This document shows positions 1 through 9,659 of a stretch of DNA of 64,000 nt, one piece after another. Source of the stretch: Bacillus sp. T33-2. GTDB lineage: Bacteria > Bacillota > Bacilli > Bacillales > Cytobacillaceae. Both the position numbers and the translations under genes were made by a program. Every line of letters starts with the position of its first letter. Positions within the stretch are counted from its first letter, which is position 1. A model generated the notes under the pieces. It ran no database searches. It worked only from the letters and a program-made list of their open reading frames with translations, and was not told the DNA's origin. The DNA lies in NCBI RefSeq assembly GCF_002860205.1, contig NZ_PGVB01000010.1, forward strand, positions 434,001-498,000. The letters run 5' to 3'.

Positions 1-441
1 TTCACTTTCAGGCACTGGTTCATTCAGCTCATGCATCAAGCTTCGAAACGCCTCCCTGTCTTCCCCTTTCTTGATTGATCCGATGGAAGTTCCCAGCAGC
101 TTCACTCCATGTTTTGCGAGGATGCCCTGCTCACTAAGTTTTAATGCAAGGTTTAAGCCCACCTGTCCCCCCAGGGTGGCAAGCAGACCATCAGGACGCT
201 CCCTTAAAATGACCTTTTCAACACTTTCAACCGTCATTGGCTCAAAATAAACAGCATCAGCAAATACATCATCAGTCATGACGGTGGCTGGGTTATTATT
301 CATTAAAATGACTCTGTACCCTTCCTCTTTGAGGGCAATGCACGCCTGTGTGCCGGCATAATCAAACTCCGCGGCCTGGCCAATGACGATCGGCCCTGAA
401 CCAATGACCAAAACTGTACGGATATTAGTATCTTTAGGCAT
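1..441 (-). CDS. carB: Carbamoyl-phosphate synthase large subunit, N-terminal part (cut by window edge)
   Basis: The first 147 codons of the ammonia-channelling large subunit that makes carbamoyl phosphate from bicarbonate, ATP and glutamine-derived ammonia for arginine and pyrimidine synthesis. The translation begins [20 protein letters not shown] and continues through the [14 protein letters not shown] and [10 protein letters not shown] motifs typical of the first ATP-grasp half. The ATG at 441 overlaps the carA stop by 8 nt (ATGCCTAA), which implies translational coupling in a carAB operon. The rest of the gene lies to the left of the window. The arginine context suggests the arginine-specific copy rather than the pyrimidine one. 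Confidence 0.96.
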   Translation of the reverse strand, partial: MPKDTNIRTVLVIGSGPIVIGQAAEFDYAGTQACIALKEEGYRVILMNNNPATVMTDDVFADAVYFEPMTVESVEKVILRERPDGLLATLGGQVGLNLALKLSEQGILAKHGVKLLGTSIGSIKKGEDREAFRSLMHELNEPVPESE

Positions 442-1513
442 AATTAACAACTCTCTCGCTTAATGACTTTACATTCTCAATAAATTCAGTAAAAACAAAA
501 GCACTGTCCTCTGGCCCCGGATTAGCTTCAGGATGAAACTGGACTGTGGTCAGCGGAAGTGACGGGTGGGAAAGTCCTTCCACTGAGCCGTCATTGCTGT
601 TGTAAAAACGTATGGATAACCCTGTTTTTTCAAGGCTTCGATCATCAACGACAAAGCTGTGGTTTTGTGATGACATAAACACTCTTCCTGTCGCTTTGTC
701 TGTCACAGGGTGGTTGGCGCCCCTGTGGCCAAATAACATTTTTTTCGTATCGGCCCCAAGTGCAAGGGCAGCCAACTGGTGCCCAAGGCAAATGCCGAGG
801 ACGGGATAGCTTTCAATCACTTTTTTGATTGACTTCAATTGTCCTGCGACATCCTTGGGGTCGCCGGGTCCGTTTGAAAGCAGCACACCGTCAGGCTTGA
901 GCGCCGAGATTTGTTCAAATGTTGCGTTGAAGGGCACAACCGTCACCTTACAATCTCTTTTTAGCAGCGATTCAACAATTGATTTTTTACAGCCGTAATC
1001 AATGAGGACGATATGGGTACGTCCGGTACCGTACGATATTTGCTGCTTCACTGAAACACGGTTGACTTTCATTTCTTTGACAGGATCAGCAATAAATCCA
1101 GCTTCCCTGTCAGATGAAAGGAGAGCAGGCATCGACCCATTTTCACGGATCCGTTTCGTTACTGCTCTTGTGTCAACATGGCACAAAATAGGAATATTCC
1201 AGTGTTGTAAATAATCGCAAAACGTCGTCTTTGCTTCATAATGGAACGCAGCCTGGGCACCTTCATAGATAATCACAGCTTTGGCATGCGGCTTTTGGCT
1301 TTCAAAATCATCTTTATTAATTCCATAATTCCCGATGAGCGGGTATGTGAATACAATAATCTGGTCTTTGTATGACGGGTCGGTCAAGACTTCCTGATAG
1401 CCGGTCATTCCGGTATAAAATACAACCTCTCCTGAAAGTTCGGCTTCAGGCGTATTTCCAAGCCATTTCCCTTGAAATGTTTTTCCGTCAGCCAGATGTA
1501 GATATCCTTCCAT
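434..1513 (-). CDS. carA: Carbamoyl-phosphate synthase small (glutaminase) subunit
   Basis: The subunit hydrolyses glutamine and passes ammonia to CarB. The N-terminal CPSase small domain is followed by a class I glutamine amidotransferase domain with the nucleophile motif [12 protein letters not shown] (around residue 240) and the His-Glu pair in [12 protein letters not shown]. Length (359 aa) is normal. The ATG at 1513 ([10 protein letters not shown]) is preferred because GAGGTG sits about 5 nt upstream; an in-frame GTG at 1525 lacks such a site. A 75-nt gap from argD holds ArgR-like boxes, so carAB probably has its own arginine-controlled promoter. Confidence 0.97.
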   Translation of the reverse strand: MEGYLHLADGKTFQGKWLGNTPEAELSGEVVFYTGMTGYQEVLTDPSYKDQIIVFTYPLIGNYGINKDDFESQKPHAKAVIIYEGAQAAFHYEAKTTFCDYLQHWNIPILCHVDTRAVTKRIRENGSMPALLSSDREAGFIADPVKEMKVNRVSVKQQISYGTGRTHIVLIDYGCKKSIVESLLKRDCKVTVVPFNATFEQISALKPDGVLLSNGPGDPKDVAGQLKSIKKVIESYPVLGICLGHQLAALALGADTKKMLFGHRGANHPVTDKATGRVFMSSQNHSFVVDDRSLEKTGLSIRFYNSNDGSVEGLSHPSLPLTTVQFHPEANPGPEDSAFVFTEFIENVKSLSERVVNYA

Positions 1514-1530
1514 TTGGCACCTCACAAAAG

Positions 1531-1566
1531 ATGTATATTTATATATATTTATTAATATTTATTCAT
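1531..1566 (-). promoter_or_regulatory. Tandem ArgR (ARG) boxes before carA
   Basis: Two AT-rich near-palindromes lie in the argD-carA gap, at 1531-1546 and 1552-1566. Read on the minus strand the second is ATGAATAAATATTAA, close to the Bacillus ARG box consensus (CATGAATAAAAATTCAAG). Paired boxes in an arginine gene leader fit the hexameric ArgR/AhrC repressor. Binding is inferred from sequence similarity alone. Confidence 0.6.
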
Positions 1567-1588
1567 TAGTCTCGAAAAAAGATACAGC

Positions 1589-2746
1589 TCAAATCGTTGC
1601 AGCTGCAAAATTTTTCATTGTTTGTGCCAGTAATTGAATGGCTTCATTAATCTCTTCTCTTGTAATGTTCAGCGGCGGCAGAAGCCTGATTACATTTTCA
1701 CCAGCCGGTAATACGAGCAGCCCTTGACTGCGGACCTCCGCAAGTATCGGCATTGCACTGCCGGCTACTTCAATTCCCGCCATCAATCCAAGTCCCCTGA
1801 TTTCCTTTACATCCTCAAAACCACTGAGGGCCGTTTCGGCCTGTTCAATCAAGTATTCACCACGAGCGGAAACTTCTTTTAGAAAGGATGGCTGAAAAAT
1901 TGTCTCCATCGTGGCAACTGCGGCTGCAGTGGAGATGGGGTTCCCTCCAAAGGTGGAACCGTGGCTGCCAGGCCCGAATACCTCCCGCAGGCCTGATTTA
2001 GCGACGACAGCCCCAATTGGAAGGCCGCTGCCCAACCCCTTGGCGACTGTAATGATGTCGGGGTTGATTCCGAAGTGATGAAAGGCAAAAGGTTTGCCTG
2101 TACGCCCGATGCCTGTTTGGATTTCGTCAATGATCAGCAAGGCTCCATTCTGTTTGCATGCTTCTTCAACTGTTTTAAGGAACACCTCACTCGCAACATT
2201 GATTCCACCCTCTCCCTGGATTATTTCCAGGATGACCGCAGCGGTGTCTTTGTCGATTTCATCCATTAGTGCCTTCGTATCATTAAATGGAAGATGAATG
2301 AATGTTTCCAGCATCGGCCCAAAGCCAGTCTTGATTTTATCCTGCCCGGTTGCAGCCATTGTCGCAAAAGTCCGCCCGTGAAAGGACTTAATGAAAGATA
2401 TCACCTTTGACCGTCCGGTCGCTTTCCTGGCAAGCTTGAGGGCAGCCTCATTTGCCTCGGCCCCGCTGTTGGCGAAGAATACGCAATCCAGGCCTGCTGC
2501 TGTTCCCAGCAATTGTGCGGCTTGCTCCTGCACATGCTGCGGAAACAGGTTGGATACATGCCAGAAGCTGTCCAACTGTTTCGCTACAGCCTCTTCGACT
2601 TGTTTAGGCCTGTGCCCGAGATTGCATACTCCGATGCCGGAAGTAAAATCAAGATATTCCTTTCCATCCGTTCCGGTAATCCGGGATCCGGATGCACTTG
2701 CCGGCTCAACCTCCCAGCGCTGGTATGTGGGGAATAGGTAGCTCAT
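1589..2746 (-). CDS. argD: Acetylornithine aminotransferase
   Basis: A PLP-dependent class III aminotransferase converting N-acetylglutamate semialdehyde to N-acetylornithine. Visible family marks are NSGAEANEAALKLARK (PLP phosphate region), SFHGRTFATMAATGQ, the IIDEIQTGIGRTG aspartate motif and the Schiff-base lysine in ITVAKGLGSGLPIGA. Length is 385 aa from the ATG at 2746, which overlaps the argB stop by one base (TAATG); a longer reading frame start at 2788 lies inside argB. It belongs to the argCJBD operon. Confidence 0.96.
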   Translation of the reverse strand: MSYLFPTYQRWEVEPASASGSRITGTDGKEYLDFTSGIGVCNLGHRPKQVEEAVAKQLDSFWHVSNLFPQHVQEQAAQLLGTAAGLDCVFFANSGAEANEAALKLARKATGRSKVISFIKSFHGRTFATMAATGQDKIKTGFGPMLETFIHLPFNDTKALMDEIDKDTAAVILEIIQGEGGINVASEVFLKTVEEACKQNGALLIIDEIQTGIGRTGKPFAFHHFGINPDIITVAKGLGSGLPIGAVVAKSGLREVFGPGSHGSTFGGNPISTAAAVATMETIFQPSFLKEVSARGEYLIEQAETALSGFEDVKEIRGLGLMAGIEVAGSAMPILAEVRSQGLLVLPAGENVIRLLPPLNITREEINEAIQLLAQTMKNFAAATI

Positions 2747-3516
2747 TATATCACCCTCTCTTTTTGGACAATGGCGGTTCCGGCCCATTTTCCATTTTGA
2801 TAGAATGCTTTTTTTCCAGAAACGATCATGACTTTGTCCAATCCTGTTTTTAATGCGGAAATCGCTGATTCCACTTTCGGTATCATTCCGCCATATATTT
2901 TTCCGGCTGAAATATGCTCATTGATTTCTTCCTGGGTCACTTCCTCCAGTATCTCTCCTTCTATCAAAATACCATCGACATTGGTGACGAACAGGCACCG
3001 TTCTGCCCGAAGCGCCTTTGCTACTGCTGCTGCTGCATAGTCGGCATTGATGTTAAGCCTCGCTCCATCAGCAGTTACCGCAACAGGTGTGATAACCGGG
3101 ATAAATCCTTCCTTTGCGACCATAAATATCATTTCTTTCTCGACAGATGTAATGCTTCCTACATATCCAAGTTGATTTTTATCAATATACTCGGCCTTCA
3201 AGCATTCACCGTCACTGCCGTTCAAGCCGAAAACTTTGAATCCTTTTCTGGAAAGGAGTCCGCACAGCTGCCGGTTGGTTTGCCCTGACAGGACCATCTC
3301 CACAATTTCCATCGTCTTTTTACACGTGACTCTCAGGCCATTGTGGAATTTAGAAGGGATTTGATGGAGCTCCAGCATCGCATTGATAGCCGGGCCCCCT
3401 CCATGGACAATGACCGGGAAGTATCCGTTATCTATAAGGCTATTCAGGCTTGAAATAAATCCGTCTGCCAACTCATCAAGGACACTTCCGCCACATTTAA
3501 TGACGACGAGTTTCAT
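2746..3516 (-). CDS. argB: Acetylglutamate kinase
   Basis: Phosphorylates N-acetylglutamate, the second step of arginine synthesis and the usual feedback target. An amino-acid-kinase fold is indicated by the N-terminal VIKCGGSVLDE lysine-glycine loop, VIVHGGGPAINAML (acetylglutamate loop) and GGMIPKVESAISAL near the C-terminus. Length is 256 aa. ATG 3516 follows AAGGAGAGAG; an in-frame TTG lies one codon upstream. It sits between argJ (61 nt upstream) and argD (1-nt overlap). Confidence 0.96.
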   Translation of the reverse strand: MKLVVIKCGGSVLDELADGFISSLNSLIDNGYFPVIVHGGGPAINAMLELHQIPSKFHNGLRVTCKKTMEIVEMVLSGQTNRQLCGLLSRKGFKVFGLNGSDGECLKAEYIDKNQLGYVGSITSVEKEMIFMVAKEGFIPVITPVAVTADGARLNINADYAAAAVAKALRAERCLFVTNVDGILIEGEILEEVTQEEINEHISAGKIYGGMIPKVESAISALKTGLDKVMIVSGKKAFYQNGKWAGTAIVQKERVI

Positions 3517-3577
3517 CAATCTCTCTCCTTGCCTAAACTTTTTGACTTATATTCTGTAGCTTGCATAATTTTTAGAT

Positions 3578-4813
3578 TCATGTCCTGTAGCTTGCATTAA
3601 TTTTCACGTAATCATATGACAAGTCACAGCCCCAGGCAATTCCTTCCCTTTCGCCTACGTGGAGATCAACCAAAATCTTGACCACTTCATTTTGCAGATA
3701 GGTAAATGCTTCCTCTTCGGAGAACGGCACCGGGTTGCTTTGATTTAACATGCTTATCGCTCCCAGATAAACATCTACTGTATCGGGATTAACATAAGCC
3801 TGACTCTGGCCGACCGCCCCGATAATTCTTCCCCAGTTGGCATCTGTACCGAATATGGCTGTTTTGACCAGATTCGAGCCGACTACCTGCTTTGCGACAG
3901 CCCTTGCCTGCTCGTTATCCACCGCACCTTTTACCTGTACCTCAATCAGCTTTGTGGCACCTTCACCGTCACGTGCTATTTGTTTGGCCAGGCTCTCGCA
4001 ATTTTCCTTTAATAACTGCACAAACAATTGCCAATCAGGATGATCAGGTGAGAGCGGGTCATTGTTGGCGGCGCCGTTTGCCATTACGAGGACCATGTCA
4101 TTTGTGGAGGTATCCCCGTCAACGGTAATTTGGTTAAAAGTTATATCCGTTACCTGTTTCAATGCTGTTGCCAAATGTTCGGGGGCCACGGCTGCATCAG
4201 TGGTGATGAAGGCCAGCATTGTGGCCATATTTGGATGGATCATCCCCGACCCCTTTGCCGTTCCGCCTACATGCACCAGTTTTCCGCCAATTGTGGCTGC
4301 AAAGCAGCTATGCTTCATCACTGTATCGGTCGTTAATATAGCCGTCTGGAAATCCTCTGCATCCATTTGCTGAGTCCCCGGTGCCAGTTGGTTAATTCCT
4401 GCTTCAATTTTGTCCATTTGCAGGTATTCCCCGATGACGCCTGTTGATGCAACTGCGACATAGTGTTCTTTTAAGCCGAATTTTTGTGCTGCAAGGGATC
4501 TCATTTTCAAAGCGTCCTGCATGCCTCTGGCTCCTGTGCACGCATTTGCGCAAGCACTGTTCACTACCACCGCCTGCAAAAGTCCTTCTTTGGCGATACT
4601 TTGCTGTGTCACATGCAAAGGAGGAGCCTGAAAATGGCTTGTTGTATAGACAGCGGCACTGCTTGCAGGTATTTCGCTTAAGATAACACCCAAATCCTGT
4701 TTATTATACCTGAGCCCGGCATGGACCCCGTCTGCCTTGAAACCTTTTGGGGTCAAGATTCCCCCGGCCGCAATCTTTTTTATCAGTGCTTTTTCCGTTA
4801 ACGCCTGTTTCAT
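3578..4813 (-). CDS. argJ: Bifunctional ornithine acetyltransferase / N-acetylglutamate synthase
   Basis: Transfers acetyl from N-acetylornithine to glutamate, closing the cyclic arginine pathway. The self-cleavage site with the catalytic Thr is visible in HPNMATMLAFITTD, which would split the 411-aa precursor into alpha and beta chains. Other conserved blocks are NSACANACTG near residue 85 and GTDANWGRIIGAVG in the beta chain. No separate argA- or argE-like gene is present in the window, consistent with the cyclic route. It lies 155 nt downstream of argC in the same operon; I see no feature in that gap. Confidence 0.96.
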   Translation of the reverse strand: MKQALTEKALIKKIAAGGILTPKGFKADGVHAGLRYNKQDLGVILSEIPASSAAVYTTSHFQAPPLHVTQQSIAKEGLLQAVVVNSACANACTGARGMQDALKMRSLAAQKFGLKEHYVAVASTGVIGEYLQMDKIEAGINQLAPGTQQMDAEDFQTAILTTDTVMKHSCFAATIGGKLVHVGGTAKGSGMIHPNMATMLAFITTDAAVAPEHLATALKQVTDITFNQITVDGDTSTNDMVLVMANGAANNDPLSPDHPDWQLFVQLLKENCESLAKQIARDGEGATKLIEVQVKGAVDNEQARAVAKQVVGSNLVKTAIFGTDANWGRIIGAVGQSQAYVNPDTVDVYLGAISMLNQSNPVPFSEEEAFTYLQNEVVKILVDLHVGEREGIAWGCDLSYDYVKINASYRT

Positions 4814-4968
4814 GTTACCCTCCTTATGCTATGGAAAAGGGGCGAGCGGCTCTGCTGATCACCCACAATCGTGCTTTTTGTAGCCAGGCGGACAGCTTTC
4901 CTCATGCCGCCTTCTTTGTTATCGTATCTCCCGAACTACAGTTTTATGGATTTAGCTGCTTAAATTTG

Positions 4969-6003
4969 CTATGGATATAACGGTATCAGCTTCAGCCCTG
5001 CTTTTTCATCCAGGCCGCACATGATGTTTGCATTTTGGACTGCCTGCCCGGCAGCCCCCTTCATTAAGTTGTCGATGACAGAGACAATCGTTAATCTCCC
5101 CGTGCGCCTGTCTGCATGCAGCCCAATGTCACAGTAATTTGAACCACTTACTTCTTTAACAGCCGGAAACTGGCCCTCAGGCCTGATTCGTACAAACGGC
5201 TCGTTTAAATAGGTTTCCTCATATAGTTGCAACAGCTTCTTGGTATTCAGATCATTTTTCAGCTGGACATAGATGGTGGCCATGATCCCTCTCGTAATCG
5301 GAAGAAGGTGGGTGCTGAACGTGATTGCTCCTGCCGCATCATCCCATCTTTTGATCTGCTGTTCGATTTCTGGAATATGCTGATGCTCATTCACTTTGTA
5401 AATTTTGAAGTTTTCATTTATTTCGGGAAACAATGTCCCTCTCGAAGGTGACCTGCCAGCACCTGATACACCTGATTTTGCATCTATAATGATAGATTTG
5501 GAATCAATCAGTTTTTGTGAAACAACGGGGGCAAGGCCCAGCAACGTTGCTGTCGGATAACAGCCTGGATTTGCGATTAAGTTAGCTGTTGCAATTTGCG
5601 TCCTGTTCCATTCACACAATCCGTACACCCCTTGCCCCAGCACGTCCTCATTTACTGGCTCATGGTGATACCATTCACGGTAAATTTCACCATTTTTAAA
5701 ACGGAGGTCGCCAGAAAGGTCGATAACCTTAATATCCCTTCCTGCAAAAGCTTCCACAAGCTTTCCAGATACGCCGGATGGGGTTGCCAGAAAAACGAGG
5801 TCTGCACCCTCGGCAATTTTCTCCACATCCAGTTTTTTCAGTGTCTGTTCAAAAATGCCGGATAGATGAGGGTATTCCTGGCTAATGCGAATTTCATCTC
5901 TTGTTGTATGGATTGAATGGATTTGAAACACTGGATGTGAATGCAATATCCTGATTAATTCGCCTCCGCCATAGCCCGTTGTCCCGATAATGGAAACTTT
6001 CAT
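4969..6003 (-). CDS. argC: N-acetyl-gamma-glutamyl-phosphate reductase
   Basis: An NADPH-dependent reductase of the arginine pathway and the first gene of the argCJBD-carAB block. The N-terminal Rossmann loop is GTTGYGGGELIRIL and the active-site cysteine lies in IANPGCYPTATLLGLAP (around residue 145). The C-terminal IDNLMKGAAGQAVQNANIM is the family signature. Length 344 aa is typical. The start follows GGAAGGAGGAAC. A sigma-A-type promoter and ARG boxes precede it. Confidence 0.97.
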   Translation of the reverse strand: MKVSIIGTTGYGGGELIRILHSHPVFQIHSIHTTRDEIRISQEYPHLSGIFEQTLKKLDVEKIAEGADLVFLATPSGVSGKLVEAFAGRDIKVIDLSGDLRFKNGEIYREWYHHEPVNEDVLGQGVYGLCEWNRTQIATANLIANPGCYPTATLLGLAPVVSQKLIDSKSIIIDAKSGVSGAGRSPSRGTLFPEINENFKIYKVNEHQHIPEIEQQIKRWDDAAGAITFSTHLLPITRGIMATIYVQLKNDLNTKKLLQLYEETYLNEPFVRIRPEGQFPAVKEVSGSNYCDIGLHADRRTGRLTIVSVIDNLMKGAAGQAVQNANIMCGLDEKAGLKLIPLYP

Positions 6004-6024
6004 TAGTTCCTCCTTCCAGCATAG

Positions 6025-6101
6025 ATGTATATTTACTCATAAATATACATATTTATAAATTCGATTTATCTTATTATAAGAAGCTGTTTTCAGAATTGCA
6101 A
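6025..6101 (-). promoter_or_regulatory. argC promoter with ARG boxes
   Basis: On the minus strand a -35 TTGCAA (6101-6096) and a consensus -10 TATAAT (6078-6073) are separated by 17 nt. Just downstream, at 6025-6052, lie two overlapping AT-rich palindromes (TGTATATTTACTCAT and TGTATATTTATGAG) resembling Bacillus ARG boxes. A repressor bound here would block initiation or clearance. ArgR binding is an inference. Confidence 0.7.
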
Positions 6102-6324
6102 CCCATTTAACAACTTTTTGTGAAATATTTTATTTGATTATGGGTTTCATATAATACATAAAAAACCGGGTCTCACCTCTTCTATTGAATTAAACTACTG
6201 TCCAAATTTTGTATGTATTCCAAAAATCTTATGGAGAAGGGACGTTATAGCCATTTCTTATTCCCCGTTTTAAACATGCAATAAACTAAAATCACTAAAT
6301 GTTATAAATACGTTATATAAAAAA

Positions 6325-6353
6325 ACAATGGCTCTTGTACCAAAAGCCATTGT
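6325..6353 (-). terminator. Rho-independent terminator of the sigma-54 activator gene
   Basis: A 9-bp perfect stem (ACAATGGCT / AGCCATTGT) with an 11-nt loop, followed on the minus strand by a run of Ts, about 40 nt after the activator stop codon. The remaining ~220 bases up to the argC promoter contain nothing I can assign. Confidence 0.8.
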
Positions 6354-6394
6354 CTTTGCTATTCATGCCATATAATCAGCTGGTTTTCCACAGG

Positions 6395-7819
6395 TCATTC
6401 TAAGCCAGGGTATGCAATATCATGGATTTTGCATTTTTCGTAAAAACTCGTTTTGCTGATGTGCAGCAATCTTGCTGCCTCCAATTTATTCCCCTTTGTC
6501 ACACGCAAGGCATGCAGGATGGATTGCTTCTCTACAAGGGCCATCGTTTCTTTTAAAGGCTGCACCTTTATCACGGCTTCATTTTTCGACGAAATAAACT
6601 CGCAAATGCTCTCTGTTTCAGTATCCTGGTCCCGAAGATACAGCGGCAAATGGGCTATCCTGACAATATTGCCATCCAATACGTTTATTGCCCTTTCCAA
6701 TACATTTTCAAGCTCACGAATATTTCCCGGCCAGTTATGCTGCTCCAATTTTTCAATTACTTCTGCTGACAATTCAATTCCCTTGCGGTGAAATTTCCGT
6801 TCCAATTTCTTTAATAAGCTCGCAGAAATTAACCCAATATCTCCCCGTCTGTTTCTAAGGGGAGGAATTTCGATTTTAATGACATTTAAACGGTAATATA
6901 AGTCCTTGCGGAATTTGCCGTCTTCGACCATTTTTTCCAGGTCTCTGTGCGTTGCCGCGATAACCCTTACATCGACAGGAATGGAATTTTGCCCCCCTAT
7001 CCGCTGTATTTCTTTTTCCTGAAGGGCCCTCAGCAGTTTACTCTGCATAGAAAGCGGCATGTCCCCTACCTCATCAAGAAAAATGGTCCCACAATTGGCT
7101 ATTTGAAATTGTCCCTTTTTCCCGCCTTTTTTCGCCCCTGTGAAGGCCCCATCTTCATAGCCAAACAATTCCGATTCCAGTAAATGCTCCGGAATTGATG
7201 CGCAGTTAATTGGGACGAATGGAAAAGATGCGCGGGTGCTGTTGTTATGTATGGCATGTGCGAACAGTTCCTTGCCAGTTCCGGACTCGCCAAGCAACAA
7301 TACGGCAGATTGGCTGCCAGATACCCTTTCTGCCAGGTCTTTCGCAGAGGAGAATGCTGGGCTGTTCCCGATTAAATCATTGAAACTATACTTGCTCTTC
7401 AGCTCTTTTTCAAATTTTGTTTTGTAGTACTTAAGCTCTTCTAACAATGGCTGGATTTTTCGTTTGTATTCCCACCAATCTTCGGGATTCCGGAACATTA
7501 CTGTGCCAAGTGCCCCTACGAGCTGGCCATCAACAATCAGTGGAAAACGGTTGGCAATCATCTCACTCCCGTTGATAGGCTGGACGGATGCCAATTCAGC
7601 AAGCCCGGTTTTTGCCACAATATGCATGCGGGTATTTTCTATTACCTCGGTAACATGCCGGCCTATGGCATACTCGACCGTCGTCTTCAAAAACTCGCAG
7701 TATGCCTCGTTGATGTAGCGTACAATCCCCCCACGGTCAACCACGACAATCCGCTCCGCTGAAAGATTAATGATTTCCTCAAGCCATTTGTACGGTATAT
7801 GATCTATTCCAAGCTTCAT
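6395..7819 (-). CDS. PAS-containing sigma-54-dependent transcriptional activator
   Basis: An enhancer-binding protein that would open sigma-54 (SigL) promoters by ATP hydrolysis. An N-terminal PAS-like sensor (about residues 15-120) is followed by an AAA+ domain with Walker A GESGTGKE, the sigma-54 contact loop GAFTGA, Walker B GTIFLDEVGDMP and an arginine-finger region, then a Fis-type helix-turn-helix (GNKLEAARLLHISKTSFYEK). No phosphorylatable receiver domain is present, so the PAS domain probably senses a ligand or redox signal directly. ATG 7819 follows AAAGGTGATG. The divergence of its own promoter from the neighbouring ketone-body operon, which has a sigma-54 promoter, suggests it controls that operon. 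Confidence 0.92.
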   Translation of the reverse strand: MKLGIDHIPYKWLEEIINLSAERIVVVDRGGIVRYINEAYCEFLKTTVEYAIGRHVTEVIENTRMHIVAKTGLAELASVQPINGSEMIANRFPLIVDGQLVGALGTVMFRNPEDWWEYKRKIQPLLEELKYYKTKFEKELKSKYSFNDLIGNSPAFSSAKDLAERVSGSQSAVLLLGESGTGKELFAHAIHNNSTRASFPFVPINCASIPEHLLESELFGYEDGAFTGAKKGGKKGQFQIANCGTIFLDEVGDMPLSMQSKLLRALQEKEIQRIGGQNSIPVDVRVIAATHRDLEKMVEDGKFRKDLYYRLNVIKIEIPPLRNRRGDIGLISASLLKKLERKFHRKGIELSAEVIEKLEQHNWPGNIRELENVLERAINVLDGNIVRIAHLPLYLRDQDTETESICEFISSKNEAVIKVQPLKETMALVEKQSILHALRVTKGNKLEAARLLHISKTSFYEKCKIHDIAYPGLE

Positions 7820-7849
7820 TGCCATCACCTTTTTAGCCTAGTTACACTC

Positions 7850-7858
7850 ATTATATCA
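7850..7858 (-). promoter_or_regulatory. Extended -10 promoter of the activator gene
   Basis: On the minus strand TGATATAAT is an extended -10 element with a perfect TATAAT, about 30 nt before the activator start. No good -35 is visible. The rest of 7859-8065 shows no convincing gene; a 69-codon frame there has no ribosome site or coding character. Confidence 0.55.
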
Positions 7859-8065
7859 AATTCCTGCTGTTACCTTTAAAAAATTTCCAAAAATTTAAAA
7901 AACAGGTTCTTTTGCTTCAGTAATGGTAGGAAGCAGTGTTTGCGCCGTCTCACGATTGGGAATTTTGAATCTATCAATGTTATGATGGACAGTTTCAGCG
8001 CACTCGGGAGCATTTTGTCTTTCATAGCCGTTAATGATGTACATATTCCGGCCCTTGGAAGCAAA

Positions 8066-8094
8066 AAACCCTGTTCGAACATCAAACAGGGTTT
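8066..8094 (-). terminator. Terminator of the ketone-body operon
   Basis: On the minus strand AAACCCTGTTTGATG pairs with its partner around a short loop (stem AAACCCTGTT/AACAGGGTTT) and runs into TTTT. It lies ~40 nt after the hydroxybutyrate dehydrogenase stop. Confidence 0.8.
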
Positions 8095-8134
8095 AATGAC
8101 TAATCATTGAACTGCATATCTCTGCAATCAATAA

Positions 8135-8920
8135 TCACTGAATTGTATATCCGCCGTCCAGCACCACAGCCTGGCCGGTAACGCCGCTTGCTTTGTCACT
8201 CGCCAGGAAGACGGCATAATCGGCAATCTCGGAAACTGTCAATAACCGTTTCTGCGGGACAAGCGGATAAATGACTTCCTCCAGCACCCGCTCAAGCTGG
8301 ACATTTCTTGTGGCAGCCAGGTCTTTCAGCTGGTTTCGTACAAGCGGAGTATCTACATACCCCGGACAGAGGGCATTGACGGTAATCCCATGCTCTGCCC
8401 CCTCCAATGCTGCAACTTTTGTCAATCCGATGACACCATGCTTCGCACTATTATATGCCGCTTTCCCGGCGAACCCGATCAAACCGTTAATGGATGCCAT
8501 ATTGATCACCCTGCCAAAGCCCTGCTGTTTCATGATTGGAAAGACCGCCTTAATCCCTGTAAACGGTGCGGTAAGCATGACTTTTATTAAAAGCTCGAAT
8601 TTTTCTGTCGGGAATTCTTCAAGTGGTGAAACATATTGAAGCCCGGCATTGTTTACAAGTATATCCAAACGGCCTAGTGACTGATGGGCTTTTTCAAGGC
8701 TGTCCCTGAATGCCTCCTCATCAGTCACATCACATGGCGCACTTAGCGCTTGGAATCCGGCTTCAGTGAGTTCGGCAACCACCTGCTCGCTTTTTTTCGT
8801 GTTCAAATCCGAGATGACCACTTTCGCCCCCTCTTCCGCAAAGCCTTTTGCGATTGCCAATCCTATTCCGCTTGCAGATCCTGTAATAAAGGCAGTTTTT
8901 CCTTCAAGAAGCTTCCCCAT
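8135..8920 (-). CDS. 3-hydroxybutyrate dehydrogenase (SDR family)
   Basis: Predicted NAD-dependent oxidation of 3-hydroxybutyrate to acetoacetate. A classical short-chain dehydrogenase of 261 aa: cofactor loop TGSASGIGLAIAKG, NNAGLQYVSP, catalytic Ser in INMASINGLIG and the YNSAKHG Tyr/Lys motif (around 155-160), then NALCPGYVDTPLV. The close match to bacterial 3-hydroxybutyrate dehydrogenases and its place behind two CoA-transferase subunits support the substrate. The start follows GGGAGGAATAGT. It is the last gene of the operon, 49 nt after the CoA-transferase B gene. Confidence 0.88.
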   Translation of the reverse strand: MGKLLEGKTAFITGSASGIGLAIAKGFAEEGAKVVISDLNTKKSEQVVAELTEAGFQALSAPCDVTDEEAFRDSLEKAHQSLGRLDILVNNAGLQYVSPLEEFPTEKFELLIKVMLTAPFTGIKAVFPIMKQQGFGRVINMASINGLIGFAGKAAYNSAKHGVIGLTKVAALEGAEHGITVNALCPGYVDTPLVRNQLKDLAATRNVQLERVLEEVIYPLVPQKRLLTVSEIADYAVFLASDKASGVTGQAVVLDGGYTIQ

Positions 8921-8969
8921 ACTATTCCTCCCTGATAAAATCTAATAAAACAATACGATTTTCAATCTA

Positions 8970-9641
8970 TTAATCTTGTATAGCCGGTTCATTTTGGTTA
9001 GCCAGCAACCCCGGTGCTATTGTAAAAGCCGCCTCAGTTTTTTCGCGAACCTCCTCAATGGTCGCACCTTCCTGAAGTTCTGTTAAGACCATCCCGCTAC
9101 TGATAAAATCAAATACAGCCAGGTCCGTTATCAAGCGATGTACAACCCGCTGCCCAGTAAGCGGAAGCGTGCATTGTTTCTTCACTTTTGATTCTCCGTG
9201 TTTATTGACATGCTCCATTACTACAATGACTTTTTTCGCACCATTGACAAGGTCCATCGCCCCGCCCATGCCTTTGACCATTTTTCCTGGGATCATCCAG
9301 TTGGCAAGGTCCCCGTTTTCGGATACCTCCATCCCGCCCAGGATCGCCAAATCGATGTGCCCGCCGCGAATCATCGCAAATGATTCGGCGCTGTCAAAAT
9401 ATGACGCACCCGGCACCGCTGTAACAGTCTCTTTGCCCGCATTGATCAGGTCTGGGTCTATCTTATGTTCAGTCGGGTATGGCCCGATTCCGAGCAGCCC
9501 ATTTTCCGACTGAAGCATGACAGTGTAATCCCGTGGTATTTCATTGGCTACGAGAGTGGGCATCCCGATCCCCAGATTCACATTCATTCCATCCTCAATT
9601 TCGAAAACGGCCCGCTTGATAATTTTAAGCCGAACATCCAT
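8970..9641 (-). CDS. scoB: 3-oxoacid CoA-transferase subunit B
   Basis: The beta subunit of a succinyl-CoA:3-ketoacid (acetoacetate) CoA-transferase, which activates acetoacetate to acetoacetyl-CoA. The catalytic glutamate lies in [14 protein letters not shown] and the [11 protein letters not shown] and [14 protein letters not shown] blocks are characteristic. Length 223 aa fits. It has a strong AAAGGAGGAA ribosome site and lies 18 nt after subunit A. Acetate CoA-transferase (AtoA) is the closest alternative name. Confidence 0.93.
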   Translation of the reverse strand: MDVRLKIIKRAVFEIEDGMNVNLGIGMPTLVANEIPRDYTVMLQSENGLLGIGPYPTEHKIDPDLINAGKETVTAVPGASYFDSAESFAMIRGGHIDLAILGGMEVSENGDLANWMIPGKMVKGMGGAMDLVNGAKKVIVVMEHVNKHGESKVKKQCTLPLTGQRVVHRLITDLAVFDFISSGMVLTELQEGATIEEVREKTEAAFTIAPGLLANQNEPAIQD

Positions 9642-9659
9642 GCTGCTGTTTCCTCCTTT

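Noticed and set aside
1002-1214. Many plus-strand frames opposite carA, argD, argJ and others
   Set aside because: Shadows of real genes: no ribosome sites, no family motifs, fully overlapped by conserved coding sequence.
7876-8085. 69-codon minus-strand frame before the activator gene
   Set aside because: No ribosome site, odd composition, overlaps the region of the operon terminator; judged non-coding.
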